A stretch of 64,000 bases of DNA from CAYSUS01 sp964434165 (GTDB taxonomy: Bacteria > Planctomycetota > Planctomycetia > Pirellulales > Thermoguttaceae), in contig CAYSUS010000006.1 in assembly GCA_964434165.1 (NCBI GenBank), positions 65,672-129,671 on the forward strand, read 5' to 3'. The translations under genes were made by a program, and so were the position numbers. This document shows, one piece after another, positions 53,435 to 60,853 of this stretch. The stretch's first letter is position 1, and each line of letters opens with the position of its first letter. The notes under the pieces are model-generated. The model was not told the DNA's origin and ran no database searches. It worked only from the letters and a program-made list of their open reading frames with translations.

Positions 53435-53581
53435 TTATGCCTTGGGCGGAGGCTCGGGGAAATCGTCCGGCCAGTCGGGGTTGAAGGGGTCGGGCTCGCC
53501 CTTGCGCGAGGGCTCGGGCGGGGCCCGCTCGGGCTCGACCTCAGGCTCGGCCGGGGGCGCTTCAGGCGTGGTCTGGAGCAT
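53435..53581 (-). CDS. Small acidic Pro-rich protein, 48 aa
   Basis: ATG 53581 has GGAGG 7 bases upstream. The 48-aa product (MLQTTPEAPPAEPEVEPERA, then EPDPFNPDWPDDFPEPPPKA) is almost entirely Pro, Glu and Asp and has no membrane helix. It is too short and biased for a family call. The clean ribosome site and its position 42 bp before the 318-aa gene favour a real gene co-transcribed with it. Confidence 0.55.
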   Translation of the reverse strand: MLQTTPEAPPAEPEVEPERAPPEPSRKGEPDPFNPDWPDDFPEPPPKA

Positions 53582-53610
53582 GTCAGGTCCTCCGGGGGAA
53601 GCACGCGATG

Positions 53611-53758
53611 CGACTGCCGAAATCCGAAACAAATCCGAAGCACGAAGCCCGGAGTATTCAAACGGCATGGCCCCACGCATAGCGCACGCCCCGGAGGTTT
53701 CGGCCATTCCCTTCGTCCGTCCTTGGGATTCGCCTCGGATTTCGTGCATCGGATTTCA
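53611..53758. repeat. Dispersed repeat family B, copy 2
   Basis: Contains GAAATCCGAAACAAATCCGA, AGCACGAAGCCCGGAGTATT and the inverted end CTCGGATTTCGTGCATCGGA. It matches the ends and the internal GTTTC/GATTCG order of the copy at 11036. It sits directly upstream of the 48-aa gene and just downstream of ispG. Confidence 0.7.
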
Positions 53759-53772
53759 TTTTCCTACCGAGT

Positions 53773-54942
53773 TCACCGCTTCCGCCGCGCTTCCACCAGC
53801 CGATCCAGCTCCTCCTTCAGCCGCGGCAGGATCTCGTGGTAACGGTAGGCCCCCAGCGATTCCCCGCCCCGCTTGAGATTGACGGAGCTCGGGCCGCACC
53901 ACAGGCCCAGGTCGGCGTCGTCCGTCTCGCCCGGGCCGTTCACCCGGCATCCCATCACCGCGATGGTGATGGGGCAGTCGGCCGCGTAGCGCGTCAACTC
54001 GCGGACCTCGGCGGCCAGATCGACGAACGCCTCGTTCTCCACGCGCGAGCAGCTCGGGCAACTGATGATGTTCAGCCCCGGCGGACCGAGGGCGACGGCC
54101 GTCCCCACGCGTCCCGCAGCGACGTCGTCGAGAATCTGCCGGCCAGCCTCGATCTCCTCGTGCTTGCGGGCGTTGGGCACGGTGAGCGAGACGCGGATCG
54201 TGTCGCCGATGCCCTGGCGGAGGAGCGGCTCAAACGCCAGGCGGGTCTTGAGGATCCCCTCGGGCGGCATGCCGGCCTCGGTCACGCCCAGGTGCAGCGG
54301 CACGTCGGGCCGCGCGCCCGCGAACCGCCGGTTCACCTCGATCACCTGGCGCGGGTCGGAGTCCTTCAGCGAGACGCAGTAGCGCGCGAAGCCGAGCCGG
54401 TCGAGCAGCTCGCAGTGCTCCAGCGCGCTTTCTAGCATGGGACGGATGGAATCGTCCGCGGCGAACTTCTCCTTCTTCGCCGGATCGACCGATCCGCAGT
54501 TCACGCCCACGCGGATCGCGCAGTCGTGCTTCGACGCCACCTCGACGAGGAAGCGGACCTTGTCCTGCCAGGGCAGGTGGCGCTGGTGGTGGTAGAGATG
54601 GCCCGGGTTGTAGCGGATCTTGTCCACCGAGGGGGCCACGGCCTCGGCCAGGCGATAGCTCTCCTGGAGATCGACGGACAGGTTGGCGTCGGTCCCGTCG
54701 CGCACGGCACGCAGGGCCTCGGCGTCGCGGCGGCTGTCCACGGCGATGCGCACGACGCCGGCGCCGGCAGCCACCAGCGCGTTGGCCTGCCGCGCCGTCG
54801 CCTCTAGGTCCGTGGTCTTGGTGGCGCACATGCTTTGGACCACGATCGGGTGCCCCCCGCCGATGGTGACCTTGCCGACAAGGACCGCCCGGGTCGGATT
54901 GCGGTGCGGATTTCGGGGCGGGATGGGGTCGGACTGAGGCAT
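53773..54942 (-). CDS. ispG: 4-hydroxy-3-methylbut-2-enyl diphosphate synthase
   Basis: A 389-aa iron-sulfur enzyme of the MEP isoprenoid pathway. It reduces methylerythritol cyclodiphosphate to HMBPP in the cytosol. Motifs: HPIVVQSMCATKTTDLEAT, IRVGVNCGSVD, the cluster ligands SCPSCSRVENEAF and GCRVNGPGE, and the terminal LGAYRYHEILPRLKEEL. Length fits the bacterial short form without the central insert. The start is ATG 54942 (MPQSDPIPPRN), chosen because upstream sequence is low-complexity Pro-rich. The gap upstream (54943-55207) shows nothing recognisable. Confidence 0.95.
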   Translation of the reverse strand: MPQSDPIPPRNPHRNPTRAVLVGKVTIGGGHPIVVQSMCATKTTDLEATARQANALVAAGAGVVRIAVDSRRDAEALRAVRDGTDANLSVDLQESYRLAEAVAPSVDKIRYNPGHLYHHQRHLPWQDKVRFLVEVASKHDCAIRVGVNCGSVDPAKKEKFAADDSIRPMLESALEHCELLDRLGFARYCVSLKDSDPRQVIEVNRRFAGARPDVPLHLGVTEAGMPPEGILKTRLAFEPLLRQGIGDTIRVSLTVPNARKHEEIEAGRQILDDVAAGRVGTAVALGPPGLNIISCPSCSRVENEAFVDLAAEVRELTRYAADCPITIAVMGCRVNGPGETDDADLGLWCGPSSVNLKRGGESLGAYRYHEILPRLKEELDRLVEARRKR

Positions 54943-55207
54943 CGCGGGGCTTGCTCCGGGCTGGAAGCTTGAACGCTCCATTCTACGGGGGATTGGAGAT
55001 TGGGGATCGGGAAGGGGGATTGGACGCCCGACCACTGCCCCGCCAACTCACTCACAACCTACCACTAGCCACTACCCATCCAATTCCCATTCAAACTGGA
55101 GTATCTACGCCGAGTTTGCCGATAACGCAGACGCTTCCGGGCAGTTCCGGTCCGGCGCGAAGGCCAAGCAGGGGGCGCTTGCTCTTCACAAACTTTTTTT
55201 CGACAGC

Positions 55208-56296
55208 ATGTTACGACTTCTGCTCCCGATTCTGGCCCTGCTTCCGGCCGGCTGTTCGCTGCTGCCGGAAATCGCCACGCAGCCGGTGGTCCACAACCCC
55301 TTTCCCCAGCTTTCGAGGGTTGCGGTAGCCCCCTTCTTCAACCTCAGCAACGAGCCCAACGTCGATGGCCGGCAGTTCGCCCTGGCTTATTTCAACGAGC
55401 TTCAGCTCGTGCCGGGCTTTGAGGTGATGCCGGTCAGCCAGGTGGAGCGGCTGCTTCAGGACCAGCGCCTCCCGCTGAACAGCCCGGAGGACGCCCGACG
55501 GATCGCCCAGGCCCTGGGGGCCGACGCCCTGGTGGTGGGGGCCATCACCGACTACACCCCGTTCTACCCACCGCGGTGCGCGATTCACGTGGAATGGTAC
55601 GCGGCCAACCCCAACTTCCATCCGATCCCGCCGGGCTACGGCCTTCCCTGGGGCACACCGGAGGAGGAGCTGATTCCCGCCTCCCATATCTTCGAGGCGG
55701 AGATGGCCCTGGCCAAGGCGCAGATGAAGACGCAGACGCCGGGCTACGACCCCCTGCCCCTGGACTCACGGGCGCCGGCCCCGTTCCGCGAGCCGGAGCT
55801 GGAGCCGAACGCGGCCGAGGGCGGCGAGGGCGTGCCCGACGCGTCCGGCCGGCGTCCCGGCGGAGAGATCCAACTGCTGGCCCAGAGCGAGACGTCCGCG
55901 GCGACCGACCCGACCGCTACGACCGGTACGACCGACGCAGCCGAGGCATCCGGCGCGATCGACGCCGAGGCGACCGGGATTCCCGACGGCTGGCCCGACG
56001 CGCGAGGGTTCATTCCGCCGCCGCCCGGCCCCGCGCCGCCTCCCGGCGAGCCCAGCGCGGCGCCCGTGCTGGTGCATACGCGCACCTACAACGGCCACGA
56101 CACCTGGTTCACCGAGCGGCTGGCCAAGTACTACCTGATGCGCGACGACGCCCGTTTCGGCGGATGGCAGACCTATCTTGAGCGGAGCGACGACTTTATC
56201 CGCTTCTGCTGTCACCTGCACGTCGAGGACATGCTGGCAAGCCGTGGCGGAGCCGGCGAAACGCGAGTGGTCTGGCGATGGCCTGCCATCCGATAA
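55208..56296 (+). CDS. Lipoprotein with a GNA1162/CsgG-like domain
   Basis: A 362-aa lipoprotein (LLPILALLPAGC, lipobox PAGC). The N-terminal domain (about 30-150: RVAVAPFFNLSNEPNVDGRQ, then FNELQLVPGFEVMPVSQVER and QALGADALVVGAITDYTPFY) resembles GNA1162/CsgG-like outer-membrane assembly lipoproteins. The middle (about 170-290) is low-complexity, acidic and Ala/Thr-rich, then Pro-rich. The C-terminal part (THTRTYNGHDTWFTERLAKY-like region and FIRFCCHLHVEDML) is not recognised. The domain suggests a periplasmic scaffold in envelope assembly. The 84-aa gene and the xerC-like gene follow on the same strand. Confidence 0.7.
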   Translation: MLRLLLPILALLPAGCSLLPEIATQPVVHNPFPQLSRVAVAPFFNLSNEPNVDGRQFALAYFNELQLVPGFEVMPVSQVERLLQDQRLPLNSPEDARRIAQALGADALVVGAITDYTPFYPPRCAIHVEWYAANPNFHPIPPGYGLPWGTPEEELIPASHIFEAEMALAKAQMKTQTPGYDPLPLDSRAPAPFREPELEPNAAEGGEGVPDASGRRPGGEIQLLAQSETSAATDPTATTGTTDAAEASGAIDAEATGIPDGWPDARGFIPPPPGPAPPPGEPSAAPVLVHTRTYNGHDTWFTERLAKYYLMRDDARFGGWQTYLERSDDFIRFCCHLHVEDMLASRGGAGETRVVWRWPAIR

Positions 56297-56441
56297 CAAC
56301 CCAAGGAAACGTGCCCCCCAACGCGCCACGAGGAACGGAGGCCCTGCGGCTCGAGCCTGGCCGCCCCTTCTTCGGGCATTCGAGGTCCCTTGCGAGAACC
56401 AACAAGCCTGGCTTGGCAACCGTGGTAGGAGAAGAGCGGTC

Positions 56442-56696
56442 ATGACGCAGGATATCAACGTGCTCGCGCTGGTGAAGGGCCAGGAACGCTACGTGTTTCT
56501 GTACGATGACTCCAGCCGCGCCGAGACCCTCCGCATCCTGGGCCGTTTCGCCTCAAACCCCGAGCTCAGCTTCACCTGGTACGACGCCGCCGTGCTGAGC
56601 CAGAAGATCCGCCAGGAGAGCAGCAAGAAGATGGGCCTCGCCCAGCGCATGAGCCTGCCGCTGCCCAGCGACAGCGAAATGGACGACGGATTCTAG
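56442..56696 (+). CDS. Small conserved-type protein, 84 aa
   Basis: ATG 56442 has AGGAGAAGAG upstream. The soluble product begins MTQDINVLALVKGQERYVFL and has SRAETLRILGRFASNPELSF and a terminal QRMSLPLPSDSEMDDGF. It reads as an alpha/beta protein without membrane segments. Similar small proteins next to xerC genes are familiar in planctomycetes, but no function is known to me. It is 69 bp upstream of the recombinase gene. Confidence 0.7.
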   Translation: MTQDINVLALVKGQERYVFLYDDSSRAETLRILGRFASNPELSFTWYDAAVLSQKIRQESSKKMGLAQRMSLPLPSDSEMDDGF

Positions 56697-56764
56697 GGGC
56701 AGGAGTCAGGGGACAGGGGTCAGGAGGCAGGAGTTCCCCATCCCCAATCCCTACCCTCTCTCCC

Positions 56765-57667
56765 ATGCGCTCCGCGATCGATCGCTTTCTCCGCTATCTC
56801 CAGGTCGAGCGCAACGCCTCGCCGATGACGCTCAAGAGCTATCGCGAGGATCTCTCGGCGCTGGCCGAGTACCTCGCCGAAGCCTGCGGGGGAGAATGCC
56901 CCGGGCCGGAAGCGATCAGCGTGCTCGATCTGCGCGGCTACGCGGCGGCCCTGGCCGAGGCCGGCTACGCCAAGAGCACCATCGCGCGGCGCCTGGCCTC
57001 GATGCGGAGCTTCTTTCGCTTCGGCCAGCGCGAAGGTTGGACCAAGGCCAACCCGGCCAAACCGCTCCGCAATCCTCGCAAGACCCGGTCGCTGCCGCAC
57101 TTCCTCTCGTCCGAGGACATCGGACGGCTGCTCTCCGCCCCGCCGCCGGGCTCTCCGATGGGGCTCCGCGATCGGGCGATCCTGGAGACGCTCTACTCGG
57201 CCGGGCTGCGCGTAAGCGAGCTGGTCGGGCTCAACGACGGCGACGTGGACTTCGACGCCGGCCTGCTCCGCGTCCGAGGCAAGGGCCGGCGCGAGCGCCT
57301 CGCCCCCATCGGCTCCTACGCGGCCGACGCCCTGCGGCGATGGCTCCACGTGCGCAAGCTGCATCCCCGCGCGCCGCAGGGGAGCGAGGCCCCGGTGTTC
57401 ACCAACAAGTTCGGCCGGCGACTCTCCACGCGGAGCGTCGCCCGGATGCTGGAGAAGTACCTTCGCCACACCGGACTCGACCAGCGGACCTCGCCCCATT
57501 CGCTGCGGCACAGCTTCGCCACGCACCTTCTTGACCGCGGGGCCGACATCCGCAGCGTGCAAGAGCTGCTGGGGCACAAGAGCCTGGTGACCACGCAAAT
57601 CTACACGCACGTCAGCTCCGCCGCCCTGCGCGAGGCCTACGAGAAGGCCCACCCCCGGGCGAAGTGA
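56765..57667 (+). CDS. Tyrosine recombinase, XerC/XerD type
   Basis: A 300-aa site-specific recombinase of the Xer family, used to resolve chromosome dimers at dif. All catalytic residues are present: R149 (SAGLRVSEL), K173 (RGKGRRER), H245 and R248 (PHSLRHSFATH), H271 (LLGHKSLVTTQIY) and nucleophile Y280. The N-terminal SAM-like DNA-binding domain spans about 1-95. Length is exactly that of XerC/D, without integrase-type extensions. No att sites or phage genes are nearby, so a chromosomal Xer role is more likely than a mobile integrase. Whether it is XerC or XerD cannot be decided here. Confidence 0.92.
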   Translation: MRSAIDRFLRYLQVERNASPMTLKSYREDLSALAEYLAEACGGECPGPEAISVLDLRGYAAALAEAGYAKSTIARRLASMRSFFRFGQREGWTKANPAKPLRNPRKTRSLPHFLSSEDIGRLLSAPPPGSPMGLRDRAILETLYSAGLRVSELVGLNDGDVDFDAGLLRVRGKGRRERLAPIGSYAADALRRWLHVRKLHPRAPQGSEAPVFTNKFGRRLSTRSVARMLEKYLRHTGLDQRTSPHSLRHSFATHLLDRGADIRSVQELLGHKSLVTTQIYTHVSSAALREAYEKAHPRAK

Positions 57668-57687
57668 GATTGGCGCGGCCGCTCCGG

Positions 57688-57785
57688 GGAGACTTGCGAA
57701 GTCATCGAGACTCCGGAAGTCCGGGTGGGGACGCGGAGCGTCCCGGGCAGCGGGTTCCCACGCGGAGCATGGGGGCCAGGGGGAA
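57688..57785. repeat. Dispersed repeats: family C copy 3 followed by family A copy 4
   Basis: GAGACTTGCGAAGTC followed by GAGACTCCGGAAGTCCGGG (57688-57725) is a family C element. It is joined directly to GGGACGCGGAGCGTCC and TTCCCACGCGGAGCATGGG (57725-57783), a family A element. The composite lies right after the xerC-like stop and before the glycoside hydrolase gene. Confidence 0.72.
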
Positions 57786-57905
57786 GTCTGGCGCATCCCC
57801 GCCTTCTTTTTCCCGCCTCGTCGCGCGGGTACACTGGCTCGCCAGCGGGATCGCCGCCCTGCGCGTCCCCTCGGCCAGCCTTTCTACACGCCCGGAGATC
57901 GATCC

Positions 57906-60491
57906 ATGACATCCCTGGTCCGCATCACCCTTGTTTCGCTTCTCCTCGCCGCCGCGTCGGTCTCGGCAGCCTCCGACTGGGAGGCCCGTGCCACCGGCGA
58001 GGCCGGCATCGAGATCGCCTCCCGCAACTCCCCCGTGGCCAGGGCCCATTACGTATTCTGGGGCGAGAACTGGAAATGGGCCGGGGCGAAGATCAAGCTC
58101 GGCGAGATGGATGGTGACGTGCAGACCTTCGGCGGCAGTGTCGAGGCGCTCGGGCTTTCCATCGAGGGTCGCATCACCACGCCGCGAGCCAACCAGATCC
58201 GCTACACGTGGGACGTGGAGGCGGCCAAGGATCTCTCCGGGGTTGTCGGCGGCGGCCTGGAGCTGAACCTGGTGCTCAACAGCCCCGCGCTGGGCGATGA
58301 CCCGCCGGAGCCCGAGCTGCTGGCCGACAACCGCGGTCTGAGCTGGGCCGTGGGCAAGGGAGGAGTCCGCATCGAATTCGATCCGCCTGCGGCCAACTGC
58401 TACTTCGAGCGCGGCAACAAGTCGCAGATCCGCTGCATGCTCTTCGGCGAGAACCTGGCCCAGGGCAAGCACCAGTTCATGATGACGGTCACGCTGCCCG
58501 AGGGCGGACGCATCGCGCGCACGCTCGTGCAGCGCTACGGCCCGGTCGATTCCTCCACCTGGTATCCTGAGGCCCTGCGCCACGACACCAGCCCCGTCGA
58601 CCTCAGCTTCCTCAACCACAAGCCGGCCGGCAAGCTCGGGCCGGTCCGCGCGTCGGGCGACAAGCTGGTCTACGGCGACGGCAGCGAGGCCCGGTTCTGG
58701 GGCGGCAACATCGCGGCCTACGCGATCTACAGCGACAAGCAGCTCATCGAAGCCCAGGCCAAGCGCATTGCCCGACTCGGGTACAACCTGATGCGCATCC
58801 ACCATCACGATTCGATGGGCTGGGTGGGGCACACCGTGATCGATAAGAGCCGCGACGACTCGCAACACCTCGACGCCGAGGTCATGGACCGGCTCGACTA
58901 TTGGATCAAGTGCCTGAAGGACGAGGGCGTTTACGTGTGGCTCGACCTGCACGTGGGGCGGCTGTTCAAGCCGGGCGACGAGATCGGCGAGGGCTATGCC
59001 GAAATGGCACGCCGCTCGAAGCGCAAGGACCGGGGCGCCGAGGGCAAGGGCTACTGCTACTTCAACGATCGCCTCGAGGAGTTGATGCGGGACTTCAACG
59101 AGAAGTACCTCAACCACAAGAACCGCTACACGGGTCTGGCCTACAAGGACGACCCGGCCGTGATGGGCCTGTTGATCACCAACGAGAACGACCTCACCTG
59201 CCACTTCGGCAACCTGATGCTGCCCGACAAGGGCAACCCGTGGCACAACAAGCGATTCGAGGCTGCCGTCGCTGCGTTCGCCAACAAGCACGGCCTTCCC
59301 CGCGAGCAGACGTGGCGCACGTGGGAGGCCGGGCCCAGCAAGCTGTTCCTGGCCGACTGGGAGCACGCCTGGAACCGGCGGATGATGGACCACCTCGCCG
59401 GGCTTGGCGTCAAGGTCCCTGTGAGCACGACGCAGATGTGGGGCGGGATGAACCTGTGCGGCCTGCCCTCGCTGACGGCCGGGACGATCATCGACGTGCA
59501 CAGCTACGGCGATTCCGAGGCGCTGAGCACCAACCCGCGGTACGAAGACAACTACCTGACGTACTTCGCGACCGGGGCCGCCCACGGCATGCCCGTCTCG
59601 ATGACCGAGTGGAACGTCCCCTATCCCGCGGTCGACCGCTTCACCGCGCCGCTCTACGTGGCCGGCATCTCGGCGCTTCAGGGCTGGGACGCCCCGATGA
59701 TCTACAACTACTCGCAGGTGACCTTTGAGCGGCCCAGTCGCGGGCGGACCTGGTCGAGCTACTTCGACCCGGGTCTGACGGCCGTCACACCGGCCGCGGC
59801 CATGCTCTACCGCCGCGGCGACGTGCGTCCGGCCAAGGAGCACTACTGCCTGATGCTCGACCGCGAGAAGCTCTACTTCGAGCCCAGCCACCCCAGGAAC
59901 CTGGCCGCGCTGCGCACGCTCGTGGAGCAGAGCAAGCTCACGCTGGGCTTGCCCGACGTTGAGGAGCTGGACTGGGACAAGGCCACCGTGCCTGAGCAGG
60001 GCGTCGAGCGCGTGACCGACCTGGGCCGTGACTTCATCCCCCTGGGGCAGAACGTGGTGCGATCGGACACCGGCGAAATCGCCCGCGACTGGATCGCGGG
60101 CTACCAGACGATCGGCACCGACCGGACCCAGGCCGCGCACGGCTGGGTCGGCGGTCGCCGCCTGCAAGTGAAGGATACGGTCTTCGCCGCCCAGACCCCG
60201 AAGTGTGCCCTCGCCGTCACCAGTCTCGACGGCGAGCCAATCCGCCAATCGAAGAAGATCCTCATCACCGCCGTCGCCCGGGTCGTCCCCTCGCCGGGCA
60301 ACAAGACCCCGCTCCTCTCCGAACCGGTCAAGGCGAGCCTCGAAATCGCGGCCCCCGCGGGACTCAAGCTCGTTCCCCTGGCCGCCGACGGCGGGCACCT
60401 GGAGCCGGTGGCGACGTCCCACGAGAACGGCGCCTATCACGTCAAGCTCCCCGCGCCGCGCGGGACGCATTGGTTCTTGCTGACGCGGTAG
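57906..60491 (+). CDS. Secreted glycoside hydrolase, clan GH-A (GH5-like)
   Basis: An 861-aa exported protein (signal ITLVSLLLAAASVSA). A beta-rich N-terminal region (about 25-245) precedes a TIM-barrel (about 250-650) with a GH5-type series: RFWGGNIAAYA, GYNLMRIHHHD and GVYVWLDLHVGRL. The acid/base E427 is in LLITNEND and the nucleophile E568 in SMTEWNVP. The remaining C-terminal part (about 650-861) is beta-rich. Similar planctomycete proteins are annotated as cellulase-family glycosyl hydrolases. The substrate is probably a plant or algal polysaccharide, inferred only from the sulfatase neighbours. The next gene is same-strand, 362 bp away. Confidence 0.85.
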   Translation: MTSLVRITLVSLLLAAASVSAASDWEARATGEAGIEIASRNSPVARAHYVFWGENWKWAGAKIKLGEMDGDVQTFGGSVEALGLSIEGRITTPRANQIRYTWDVEAAKDLSGVVGGGLELNLVLNSPALGDDPPEPELLADNRGLSWAVGKGGVRIEFDPPAANCYFERGNKSQIRCMLFGENLAQGKHQFMMTVTLPEGGRIARTLVQRYGPVDSSTWYPEALRHDTSPVDLSFLNHKPAGKLGPVRASGDKLVYGDGSEARFWGGNIAAYAIYSDKQLIEAQAKRIARLGYNLMRIHHHDSMGWVGHTVIDKSRDDSQHLDAEVMDRLDYWIKCLKDEGVYVWLDLHVGRLFKPGDEIGEGYAEMARRSKRKDRGAEGKGYCYFNDRLEELMRDFNEKYLNHKNRYTGLAYKDDPAVMGLLITNENDLTCHFGNLMLPDKGNPWHNKRFEAAVAAFANKHGLPREQTWRTWEAGPSKLFLADWEHAWNRRMMDHLAGLGVKVPVSTTQMWGGMNLCGLPSLTAGTIIDVHSYGDSEALSTNPRYEDNYLTYFATGAAHGMPVSMTEWNVPYPAVDRFTAPLYVAGISALQGWDAPMIYNYSQVTFERPSRGRTWSSYFDPGLTAVTPAAAMLYRRGDVRPAKEHYCLMLDREKLYFEPSHPRNLAALRTLVEQSKLTLGLPDVEELDWDKATVPEQGVERVTDLGRDFIPLGQNVVRSDTGEIARDWIAGYQTIGTDRTQAAHGWVGGRRLQVKDTVFAAQTPKCALAVTSLDGEPIRQSKKILITAVARVVPSPGNKTPLLSEPVKASLEIAAPAGLKLVPLAADGGHLEPVATSHENGAYHVKLPAPRGTHWFLLTR

Positions 60492-60623
60492 ATGAGCTCG
60501 AAAGAGAGAGACGTGGCGGACAACGGACCGTGAAGCTGTCGTGCCAGCTTCCCCTGACGCGATAGACCCGTCTCCAGATTCCGTTTGCCGGCCGGTTCCG
60601 CTGACGGGATAATGGTTGCTGTC

Positions 60624-60782
60624 GGGTGCCACTGGCTGCTTGCCACCCAGTGTTCCCTTGAGGCAGGCTGCGAGGCGGGAACGGGAAGACGGAACGTGCG
60701 ACGGTTTCCCGAGATGGTGCATTGGAGCCATCTCGCGGTCTCCTGCATGCAACACTGGCTGAAAAGCAGCCAGTGGCACCCA
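60624..60782. repeat. MITE-like element with 31-bp terminal inverted repeats
   Basis: The left end GGGTGCCACTGGCTGCTT (60624-60641, extending to 60654) is inverted at AAGCAGCCAGTGGCACCC (60765-60782, from 60752). Over 31 bp, 28 positions match. The 159-bp element has no transposase. Ends of the type GGGTGCCACTGGC are familiar from planctomycete intergenic repeats. It lies in the 60492-60853 gap; the rest of that gap shows nothing else recognisable. Right-hand sequence to the first sulfatase start is about 70 bp, so the element may carry or displace the promoter. Confidence 0.82.
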
Positions 60783-60853
60783 ACGACCTGCCGTACCGTC
60801 TGAGAGCGGCTCACCGCATTCACCCACAAAGCCATCACCCACCCCACTCCATC

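Noticed and set aside
56765..57667. Phage or island integrase
   Set aside because: The length and motifs fit chromosomal XerC/D, with no att duplication, tRNA or phage gene nearby.
57702..60842. 1046-codon open frame on the minus strand across the GH gene
   Set aside because: Antisense shadow of a gene with clear signal peptide and catalytic motifs; it also runs through repeat sequences.
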